5,173 nt of DNA. It comes from SAR324 cluster bacterium. Its GTDB lineage: Bacteria; SAR324; JACQKK01. Shown here one piece after another: positions 1-5,173 of the stretch. The stretch is taken from assembly GCA_027296185.1 (NCBI GenBank), contig JAPUJL010000539.1, positions 1-5,173 on the forward strand. The letters run 5' to 3'. Position 1 is the stretch's first letter. The number at the start of each line of letters is the position of its first letter. The position numbers were made by a program, and so were the translations under genes. The notes under the pieces were generated by a model. The model had not been told where the DNA came from, ran no database searches, and was given only the letters and a program-made list of their open reading frames with translations.

Positions 1-2
1 CT

Positions 3-443
3 TTAAAAACGGATATTCAACAGGGGCAGGCTGAATCCGCCGTTGCGGCCAAACAGGGAGGGCTCGAAGCTAAGCGCGTTCCACTCTCCCGCCGCCACGG
101 CGACGGGGTCGCTGGTGATGCGCTCCCGGGGATCGAGCGGGTCCCGCACCCGCACCAGGCTCGGGGCGGGGAAGATTACCGAGCGTTGCAGGATGAACAG
201 GCCGTATGCACTGCCGAGGATGAATCCCAGAGCCGCGCCCCGCGCCATTTGATCGGAAAGCTGGATATTGGGATTCCCGGGGTCCGTCAGCCACAGGGCG
301 AAGCCGATCCCGGCGCCACTCACGCCGCCGGCGGCGGTCCACTGAAACAAGATCTCCATCGCCAGGGGCTCTTTCTGCTGCGCCTGGAGGGAGGTTTGGA
401 ACACGATCAGCAACAAGCCGATGAACAGGATCGCGCGCTTCAA
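3..443 (-). CDS. Small exported protein with two glycine-zipper hydrophobic segments, unknown function
   Basis: I do not recognise the family. From the chosen TTG start the protein is 146 residues. It opens with a clear Sec signal peptide: MKRA, then a hydrophobic core at about residues 4-15, and a likely cleavage after SLQA (residue 21). The cysteine of a lipobox is absent, so it is not a lipoprotein. Two glycine-rich hydrophobic stretches follow: residues 37-53, with Gly at 39, 43 and 47, and residues 69-86, with Gly at 69, 73, 77 and 81. A polar second half ends in LNIRF, with a terminal Phe as in many outer-membrane proteins. The mature protein probably sits in or at an envelope membrane; that is inference. 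A GTG two codons upstream (449) is possible, but AGGAGG lies only 2 nt from it and 8 nt from the TTG, so TTG is preferred. The gene lies 36 nt downstream of uvrA in the same direction, so it is probably cotranscribed. No link to DNA repair is visible. Confidence 0.8.
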   Translation of the reverse strand: MKRAILFIGLLLIVFQTSLQAQQKEPLAMEILFQWTAAGGVSGAGIGFALWLTDPGNPNIQLSDQMARGAALGFILGSAYGLFILQRSVIFPAPSLVRVRDPLDPRERITSDPVAVAAGEWNALSFEPSLFGRNGGFSLPLLNIRF

Positions 444-451
444 GAACACCG

Positions 452-457
452 CCTCCT
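452..457 (-). promoter_or_regulatory. Shine-Dalgarno sequence AGGAGG that decides the start of the small exported protein
   Basis: A perfect AGGAGG on the minus strand lies 8 nt before the TTG at 443-441 and only 2 nt before the GTG at 449-447. Normal ribosome spacing is about 5-10 nt, so the TTG is the better start. It is the only clean, correctly spaced Shine-Dalgarno that I see for any gene in the window. Confidence 0.75.
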
Positions 458-479
458 CTACTGGACCGCCAAAATACGC

Positions 480-3380
480 CTAAACAGAACTCGTCCTGTC
501 GTTATGCAAAACCCTTTCCTTATCGGCGGCGCGGGTTTCGATTTCGCCCGCCTTCCCGGTCAGGTACTCCGCCAGATAGCTGGCCGTATGGGATTCGGGT
601 GCGTTGCGCAGCAGTTCCTCCGGCGTTCCCTGACCGACGATCGCCCCCCCGGCATCGCCGCCTTCCGGACCCAGCTCGATGAGGTGGTCGGCGCACTTGA
701 TGACCTCCATGTTGTGTTCGATAAGCAGCACTGAGTTTCCCGATTCCACCAGCCCATCGAGCACGTCCAACAGCCGCTGAATGTCGTCCACATGCAGGCC
801 GGTGGTGGGTTCGTCCAGGATGTACAGGGTGCGCCCCGTCTCCCGCCGGCCCAGCTCGCGGGCGATCTTCAGCCGCTGCGCCTCCCCGCTGCTGAGGGTG
901 GTGGCCGGCTGGCCGAGCCGCAGATAGTCCAGCCCGACGCGGATCATGGGGCGCAGCCGGTCCCGGATGGCGGTGATAGCCTGGAAAAACCCCTCGGCCT
1001 GCTCGACGGTCAGACTCAGGATGTCCGCAATGGACTTGCCCCGGTAGCGGATTTCCAGGGTCTCGCGGTTGTAGCGGCTGCCGCCGCACACATCGCAGCG
1101 GACAAATACGTCGGGCAGGAAGTGCATTTCGATGCGCTTGGTGCCCTCGCCCTGACAGGTATCGCACCGGCCCCCGGCGACGTTGAAGCTGAACCGGCGC
1201 ATGGAATAGCCCCGGGCGCGGGATTCGGGCAGCAAGGCGAAGTGCTCGCGGATTTTGCTGAACACGCCCAGGTACGTGGCCGGGTTGGAGCGCCGCGAAC
1301 GGCCGATGGGCGCCTGATCCACGTGGATCACCTTGTCCAGGTATTCGATCCCCTCCAGCCCCTCCAGGGCGGGCGGCTCCACCTGCGACCGATACAATCG
1401 TTCCCGTAATGCGGGGAGCAGGGTATCCAGGATCAGCGAGCTTTTTCCCGATCCGGATACGCCCGTGACGCACACCATCATCCGCAACGGAATCTCGACG
1501 TCGATCCCCTTCAGGTTGTGGGTCGCGGCTCCCCGCAGGGAGAGCTTCTGCCAGGTGGGCGGACGCCGCTGCCGGGGCAGCGGAATGCCATGCTCTCCCT
1601 TGAGGTAGCTCCCGGTGACGGAGCCGGGTTGGGCCATCACCTCGGCCGGTGTCCCCACGGCGACGACCTGCCCCCCGCGCTCGCCGGCGCTGGGGCCGAT
1701 CTCGATCAGGTAGTCGGCCTCCCGCAACGTGTCCCGGTCGTGCTCCACCACCACGACCGTGTTGCCCACGTCCCGTAACCCGCGAAGGGTGGTCAGCAGC
1801 CGGGCGGTATCGCGCTGGTGCAGCCCCACGGTGGGCTCGTCGAGGATATAGATCACGCCGCTGAGGGCCGAGCCGATCTGGGTCGCCAACAAGATCCGCT
1901 GGGCCTCGCCGCTGGAGAGGGTGTCCATCGTCCGGTCGAGGGTGAGGTAGTGCAGCCCCACGTCGATCAAAAAGCTCAGCCGGCGCGACACCTCGTCGAT
2001 CAGCTTGGCGGCGATCTGGGCCTGCACCGCGCTCAGTTCGAGGGATTGCGCCCAGCTCCGCGCCTCCTTTAGGGAGAGGCGGCTCGCCTGGGCGATGGAG
2101 CGGCCGCCGAGCAGGTAGTGCAGGCTCTCCCGGCGCAGGCGCGCCCCGTGGCATTCCGCGCACTCACGGCGGGTCATGTAGCGGCGGATTTCCTCCCGCA
2201 CGGCGGGGGATTCGGTTTCCCGGTAGCGCCGTTCCAGATTGGGGATCGCCCCCTCGAAGGTGCGGGTGTACCGGTAGCCCGAGTCCTCCCCCTCGTAGGT
2301 GAACTCGAGCACCTCCTCCCCGGAGCCGTGCAGCAGCACCTGCTGGTGGGCCGGCGAGAGCTCGCCGAAGGGATCGAAAATGCTGAAGCCGAAGTGATCC
2401 GCCACCTGCTCCAGCATCCGGTAAAACGCGGGGGAGCTCTTGCGGCCCCAGGGCGCGATGGCTCCATCGGCCAGAGTTTTGCCCGGATCGGGGACGACCC
2501 GGTCGACCGCGATCGTCTCCTCGTGGCCCAGTCCATGACAGGTGGGGCAGGCCCCGTAGGGCCCGTTGAACGAGAAGATCCGCGGATGGGCTTCGGGGTA
2601 TGCGATGCCGCATGCCGTGCAGCGTGGCGTGGCGCTATGGGTGACGGCCTCCTGCTCTCCGTCTCCGCCGAAGAGGAGCAGCGCCAGCCCCTCGCCGAAG
2701 TGGTAGGCCTGCTCGACCGCCTCGCTGAGCCGCTGGCGGTCGGGGTTTTTCAAGGAGATGCGGTCGACGACCAGCGCGATCTCCGGAGCCTCCCCTTGGG
2801 GCGCGGGGACCTCCTCCTCGAGCCGGAACGTCTCGCCGCCGATCCGAATGCGCACGAACCCTTCCCGGCGGTACCGCTCCAGGGTATCGGCGAAATCCAG
2901 TTCCGGATCGTGGGGCCGGGGGGCGCACACGGTCAGCCGCGGTCCGCCGGGGCGGGCGAGGGCCTCGTCCACCACCTGCTGCACGCTGTGGCCGCGGATG
3001 GGCAGGCCGCAGCGGTGGCAGTGGGGCACGGCCACCCGGGCATAGAGCAGCCGCAGGAAGTCGTGGATGTCGCTCACCGTCCCCACCGTGGAGCGGGGGC
3101 TGCTGGAGCCGGCGCGCTGCTGGATGGCGATCGCGGGACCCAGTCCCTCGATCGCGTCCACATCGGGTTTTTCCAGCTGGGTCAGGAATTGGCGCGTCGC
3201 GGGAGACAACGATTCGACGTAGCGCCGCTGGCCCTCGGCATAGAGCGTGTCGAACGCCAGGGACGATTTACCCGCCCCAGAGGGTCCCGTGACCACCACC
3301 AATTGGTTCCTGGGGAAAGCAACGTCGATATTTTTCAGGTTGTGCTGGCGGGCGCCCTTGATGGTGATCCAGCCGGACAT
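480..3380 (-). CDS. uvrA: UvrABC excinuclease subunit A (UvrA), DNA damage-recognition ATPase
   Basis: UvrA dimers scan DNA for bulky lesions and load UvrB in nucleotide excision repair in the cytoplasm. At 966 residues the protein is full length (about 940 is usual), with a short polar C-terminal extension. ABC domain I has Walker A GPSGAGKS (from 32), signature LSSGEAQR (488-495), Walker B YILDEPT (511-517) and H-loop His547. ABC domain II has GVSGSGKS (from 640), LSSGEAQR (829-836), YILDEPT (853-859) and His889. Zinc cysteine pairs are visible at 121/124 with 407/410, 254/257 with 278/281, and 739/742 with 762/765. The UvrB-binding region (about 131-250) and the insertion domain (about 290-400) are present, arguing for a UvrA1-type enzyme and against the shorter UvrA2 type. 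Both signature motifs read LSSGE where the family normally has LSGGE. The ATG is the only start after an in-frame upstream TAG and gives the conserved ITIKGARQHNLKNI beginning, but no Shine-Dalgarno precedes it. I see no recognisable LexA box. Confidence 0.97.
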   Translation of the reverse strand: MSGWITIKGARQHNLKNIDVAFPRNQLVVVTGPSGAGKSSLAFDTLYAEGQRRYVESLSPATRQFLTQLEKPDVDAIEGLGPAIAIQQRAGSSSPRSTVGTVSDIHDFLRLLYARVAVPHCHRCGLPIRGHSVQQVVDEALARPGGPRLTVCAPRPHDPELDFADTLERYRREGFVRIRIGGETFRLEEEVPAPQGEAPEIALVVDRISLKNPDRQRLSEAVEQAYHFGEGLALLLFGGDGEQEAVTHSATPRCTACGIAYPEAHPRIFSFNGPYGACPTCHGLGHEETIAVDRVVPDPGKTLADGAIAPWGRKSSPAFYRMLEQVADHFGFSIFDPFGELSPAHQQVLLHGSGEEVLEFTYEGEDSGYRYTRTFEGAIPNLERRYRETESPAVREEIRRYMTRRECAECHGARLRRESLHYLLGGRSIAQASRLSLKEARSWAQSLELSAVQAQIAAKLIDEVSRRLSFLIDVGLHYLTLDRTMDTLSSGEAQRILLATQIGSALSGVIYILDEPTVGLHQRDTARLLTTLRGLRDVGNTVVVVEHDRDTLREADYLIEIGPSAGERGGQVVAVGTPAEVMAQPGSVTGSYLKGEHGIPLPRQRRPPTWQKLSLRGAATHNLKGIDVEIPLRMMVCVTGVSGSGKSSLILDTLLPALRERLYRSQVEPPALEGLEGIEYLDKVIHVDQAPIGRSRRSNPATYLGVFSKIREHFALLPESRARGYSMRRFSFNVAGGRCDTCQGEGTKRIEMHFLPDVFVRCDVCGGSRYNRETLEIRYRGKSIADILSLTVEQAEGFFQAITAIRDRLRPMIRVGLDYLRLGQPATTLSSGEAQRLKIARELGRRETGRTLYILDEPTTGLHVDDIQRLLDVLDGLVESGNSVLLIEHNMEVIKCADHLIELGPEGGDAGGAIVGQGTPEELLRNAPESHTASYLAEYLTGKAGEIETRAADKERVLHNDRTSSV

Positions 3381-3443
3381 GCGAGCGGAGGCGGGAAGGG
3401 GTAACGGTGCGGAAGAACTCCTCCCGTTAAGCTATCACCTTTC

Positions 3444-3465
3444 CGCCGCTTTGGCATGAGCGGCG
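3444..3465. repeat. 7-bp inverted repeat, possible hairpin, just after the phosphatase gene
   Basis: CGCCGCT (3444-3450) and AGCGGCG (3459-3465) are perfect complements around an 8-nt loop. On the transcribed minus strand the hairpin would form about 10 nt after the phosphatase stop. It is followed by GAAAGG, not a run of T, so it does not look like an intrinsic terminator. It could stabilise an mRNA end or be chance in GC-rich DNA. Confidence 0.35.
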
Positions 3466-3471
3466 CGCCGC
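3460..3471. repeat. 12-bp perfect palindrome GCGGCGCGCCGC
   Basis: This perfect palindrome lies 3 nt from the phosphatase stop codon. It overlaps one arm of the hairpin at 3444-3465, so the two RNA structures would be mutually exclusive. Such palindromes are common in GC-rich DNA, so the functional value is doubtful. Confidence 0.3.
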
Positions 3472-3474
3472 CGG

Positions 3475-4773
3475 TCAGGCTCCACGCAATGCCGAGAGGG
3501 GCGCGAGGATCAGGGGGACGAACATCTCGTCCCGGCTCATGGCGCCGTGGTGGGACTGCAGGGGATTTCCATAGGGAAAGGGCAGGTCGCCGGGCCGGCG
3601 CTTGTCCCAGTTGACCTCGCCGCGGAGCACGGCCACCAGGTCGCCCAGGGTCTGCCGCACCCATTCCGCATCGCCGGGCGAACCGTCGGGCTCCGGCCCC
3701 ACGAGCCCGCGGGCCTGATCGTAGGTAAGCACTTCTCCCAGATCGCCCATGAGGGCCTCCAGCCGGGCCGCCGCCTCCGCTTCCTGGCCCTGGTCTTGGG
3801 GGCCGAGGTAGACGTGCATGACCCGCCCGGAAAAGCCGATCGCCCGGGTATGGGCCTCCAGCCATTCCCACGCCGCTCCCTCCAGGGGAACGGTGCGCCG
3901 CACAGGGGACTGGCCGTGGTCGGCGACGACCATCAGCGCCGTGTCCTCCAGGACGTGGGTGGGGAGCCGGGAGGCCATCCACGTCAGGCCGTCCTCAATG
4001 TGGCGCAAGGCCAACTGAACCGGTTCAATGTCCGATCCCAGGGCGTGGGTGAGGCTATCCACGGTCGACAGGTACATCCCCACCCAGCCGTTCCGCATGT
4101 CCGAGAGCAAGTGGGCGGCTTTGGCGAAGCCCTCCATGGGTTCGAGGAATCCCAACAGTTGAGTGTTGCCGTAGCAGTAGGCCGACAGGCCGCTGCCCAC
4201 GATGGCCGCGGGCATGAGTTGGATTCCGGTCAGCCCGTCGGCGTGTGGCCCGTCCATCACACCCGGTTCGCGTTTCCACCCGTTGACCTCGAAGCCCGCC
4301 GCCGCGAGGGGCAGCTTGGCCCCGACGACCTGCATGCGGAGCATGTCCACGATTCCGCCGGGGAGATCCTTCCACACCCGATGGCCCAGAATGCCGTGCC
4401 GGGAGGGAGGCAGCCCGAGATACATCGAGGTAATCGCCGAGCTGGTGATCGACGGGAACACCGACGTGACCCAGGTTCCCCATTCCCGGTGCAACGCGGG
4501 CAACCGCGCCGCCAGTGCCAGTTCCTTGAACCCCAGGCCATCGATGCATAGCAGCAGCACCCGCGACGCGCGCCGGGGGCTGCCCCCGGGCAGGAACGCG
4601 GACAGGTCCGCGGCACCTTCGACGGGACGACCGAGCAGGGACAGCAGGGCCGGTGCGATGGCGGTCAACGAGCGGCTGTAATCGGGGCGGAAGAATTCGC
4701 TCTCCGCCCCCCAACGCAGGTATTCGGTCTCGTCCTCGGTGGGGTGCGCGGTGGCGGGAGGGCTCGTGGGCAT
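3475..4773 (-). CDS. Alkaline phosphatase superfamily protein (type I phosphodiesterase/nucleotide pyrophosphatase-like)
   Basis: The fold family uses two metal ions, usually zinc, and a Thr or Ser nucleophile to hydrolyse phosphate mono- or diesters; the substrate here cannot be told. From the ATG at 4773 it has 432 residues. The complete metal and catalytic set is visible: Asp78 in LLLCIDGLG, probable nucleophile Thr110 in VFPSITSSA, Asp239 and His243 in TVDSLTHALG, Asp285-His286 in VVADHGQ, and His409 in SHHGAMSRDEM. The GLPPSRHGILGH block after the nucleophile is also typical of the family. No signal peptide or membrane segment is apparent, so it is probably cytoplasmic. The start is uncertain: the frame stays open back to a TAG at 4953-4951, with alternatives ATG 4809, ATG 4824 and TTG 4896. 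I chose 4773 because 4776-4860 is AT-richer and loses the GC bias at third codon positions, as a promoter region would. No start has a Shine-Dalgarno. It lies upstream of uvrA in the same direction; a functional link is unproven. Confidence 0.9.
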   Translation of the reverse strand: MPTSPPATAHPTEDETEYLRWGAESEFFRPDYSRSLTAIAPALLSLLGRPVEGAADLSAFLPGGSPRRASRVLLLCIDGLGFKELALAARLPALHREWGTWVTSVFPSITSSAITSMYLGLPPSRHGILGHRVWKDLPGGIVDMLRMQVVGAKLPLAAAGFEVNGWKREPGVMDGPHADGLTGIQLMPAAIVGSGLSAYCYGNTQLLGFLEPMEGFAKAAHLLSDMRNGWVGMYLSTVDSLTHALGSDIEPVQLALRHIEDGLTWMASRLPTHVLEDTALMVVADHGQSPVRRTVPLEGAAWEWLEAHTRAIGFSGRVMHVYLGPQDQGQEAEAAARLEALMGDLGEVLTYDQARGLVGPEPDGSPGDAEWVRQTLGDLVAVLRGEVNWDKRRPGDLPFPYGNPLQSHHGAMSRDEMFVPLILAPLSALRGA

Positions 4774-4822
4774 GGGCAGTGGGATTGGCGATAGGTTGGA
4801 AATCCCCATGAGGACGGGTACC

Positions 4823-4835
4823 ATCGTTTCACGAT
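4823..4835. promoter_or_regulatory. Small dyad ATCGT-TTC-ACGAT, possible operator
   Basis: Perfect 5-bp inverted repeats flank a 3-nt centre. The dyad covers the candidate -10 hexamer of the phosphatase promoter, where a repressor would act. Five-base arms arise easily by chance, and no regulator gene is present in the window to match it. Confidence 0.2.
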
Positions 4836-4851
4836 CCACAACCACCGTCAA
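4823..4851 (-). promoter_or_regulatory. Weak sigma-70-like promoter candidate for the phosphatase gene
   Basis: On the minus strand TTGACG (4851-4846, five of six matches to TTGACA) is followed after 17 nt by AACGAT (4828-4823, three of six matches to TATAAT). Transcription would start near 4816, giving a leader of about 43 nt to ATG 4773 or about 7 nt to ATG 4809. The -10 match is poor; the better -35, ideal spacing and AT-richer setting are the only support. Confidence 0.25.
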
Positions 4852-5031
4852 AATGGGCGGCGGGCCGGTCGTGTCCCAAACCGAAGCCCACGCCAACCGG
4901 AACCGCAGCGCCGCGGGCTCAAGCTCCCGGGTGCGCCGCCGATAACGGAACTAGGGGCGCCCGCGGAAGGCAAGGGGAGGGACGGAGCACGCCCGGCGGG
5001 AGTGGGCGGAGCGGTTGGCGGCGGAAATGCT

Positions 5032-5073
5032 TATGACAATCGGCCTGTGAATTTCGGCCTATGACCATCAAGC
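5032..5073 (+). repeat. Three imperfect 14-bp direct repeats spanning the start of the right-hand gene
   Basis: The units are TATGACAATCGGCC (5032-5045), TGTGAATTTCGGCC (5046-5059) and TATGACCATCAAGC (5060-5073). Unit 1 matches unit 2 at 10 of 14 positions and unit 3 at 10 of 14; units 2 and 3 share 7. Each contains a start codon at the same place: ATG 5033, GTG 5047 and ATG 5061. The array could be an old tandem duplication, a binding site, or a translational leader. The third unit lies mostly inside the coding sequence. Confidence 0.45.
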
Positions 5074-5173
5074 GATACATCACGGTGTTCGTGGCGGGAG
5101 GGCTCACGGCTGCCTTGGCGCTGGCCGTGGGGCTGCTCTGGTTCGGCGGCACCCTGCCGTTGTCCCGAAAGAG
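5061..5173 (+). CDS. N-terminal fragment of a membrane-anchored or exported protein, truncated by the window end
   Basis: Only 37 full codons are present, too few to name a family. The peptide begins MTIKRYITVF and has a basic N-terminus (Lys4, Arg5). A hydrophobic stretch of about 24 residues (7-30), rich in Ala, Leu, Val and Gly, follows, and then LPLSRK. This is the pattern of a signal peptide or a single N-terminal membrane anchor. No lipobox Cys is seen. An in-frame TGA at 5034-5036 and the lack of any start codon between it and 5061 fix the ATG as the first possible start. No Shine-Dalgarno precedes it; translation may be leaderless or coupled to the short overlapping frames just upstream. 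It is divergent from the phosphatase-uvrA cluster, so it belongs to a different transcription unit. Confidence 0.65.
   Translation, partial: MTIKRYITVFVAGGLTAALALAVGLLWFGGTLPLSRK

Larger units (their letters stand above)
3381..3474. other. Phosphatase-uvrA intergenic gap with stranded SD-like element
   Basis: This 94-bp gap separates two genes on the minus strand. Reading in that direction it contains the small dyads listed separately, an AT-richer GATAGCTTAAC, then GGGAGGAG at 3425-3418, then a pyrimidine-rich tract up to the uvrA ATG. The GGGAGGAG is 37 nt from the ATG, too far to place a ribosome there, and no ATG, GTG or TTG sits at proper spacing after it. I find no convincing -35/-10 pair and no T-tract terminator, so read-through from the phosphatase gene into uvrA remains plausible. 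Confidence 0.4.
4774..5060. other. Divergent intergenic region between phosphatase and the right-hand gene
   Basis: These 287 bp separate two divergently transcribed genes, assuming the 4773 start. The part next to the phosphatase (about 4776-4860) is AT-richer and holds a weak promoter-like element and a dyad. The middle (about 4870-5020) is very GC-rich, with purine-rich runs on the plus strand, and I see no gene or regulatory site in it. The last 40 bp hold the 14-bp repeats that lead into the right-hand gene. If the phosphatase began at TTG 4896, the region would shrink to about 165 bp. Confidence 0.5.

Noticed and set aside
450..479. Possible terminator between uvrA and the small exported gene
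   Set aside because: No stem-loop or T-tract is present in these 30 bp; cotranscription is more likely.
480..3380. UvrA2-type or transporter-like ABC protein as an alternative to UvrA
   Set aside because: The UvrB-binding region and all three zinc cysteine sets are present, which UvrA2 or transporter ATPases would lack in whole or part.
2118..3404. Long plus-strand open frame (428 codons) opposite uvrA
   Set aside because: It lies wholly antisense to a conserved UvrA reading frame, has low-complexity Gly/Ala/Val/Gln-rich content, and is expected from GC-biased third positions.
3335..3457. Forty-codon minus-strand frame starting MPKRRKGDSLTGG and overlapping the uvrA start
   Set aside because: No Shine-Dalgarno precedes its ATG, and it is the tail of a longer shadow frame of the phosphatase gene. 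A leader-peptide role cannot be supported.
3381..3474. Possible SOS (LexA) box before uvrA, from a GAAC...GTTA pair at about 3416-3430
   Set aside because: The halves match only over three bases and the spacing fits neither the Bacillus-type (GAAC-N4-GTTC) nor the E. coli-type (CTGT-N8-ACAG) box.
3547..4551. Long plus-strand open frame (334 codons) opposite the phosphatase
   Set aside because: It is antisense to a gene with complete catalytic motifs and shows no domain pattern of its own.
4919..5152. Minus-strand open frame opposite the right-hand gene
   Set aside because: Proline-rich shadow with no hydrophobic or domain pattern; the plus-strand frame has a convincing signal-anchor sequence.

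Overview
The window is about 65% G+C by eye and carries four genes on two divergent arms. Codon third positions are strongly GC-biased in the real genes, which is why long but meaningless antisense reading frames appear opposite them. The end gene encodes a small protein with a Sec signal peptide and a C-terminal phenylalanine. That would fit a Gram-negative (diderm), GC-rich bacterium, but nothing here fixes the phylum. No tRNA, rRNA, CRISPR array, insertion sequence or phage gene is visible. The window looks like ordinary chromosomal housekeeping territory.

Left arm, transcribed right to left: (1) a metal-dependent phosphatase/phosphodiesterase of the alkaline-phosphatase superfamily (about 4773 to 3475); (2) after a 94-bp gap, a full-length UvrA, the DNA damage-recognition ATPase of nucleotide excision repair (3380 to 480); (3) after a short gap, a small exported protein with glycine-zipper helices (443 to 3). 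The shared direction and the tight uvrA-to-small-gene spacing suggest at least those two are cotranscribed. The phosphatase may or may not belong to the same unit.

Right arm: a divergent gene starts at 5061 on the plus strand and runs off the window. Only its first 37 codons are present, and they encode a signal peptide or membrane anchor. The roughly 290-bp divergent intergenic region holds an AT-richer patch with a weak promoter-like element and a small dyad near the phosphatase. It also holds an imperfect 14-bp triplication across the start of the right-hand gene.

No wholly novel system is obvious. The points most worth a second look are the three staggered start codons, with overlapping stop/start pairs, at the right-hand gene; the LSSGE form of both ABC signature motifs in UvrA; and the unrecognised glycine-zipper secreted protein behind uvrA.
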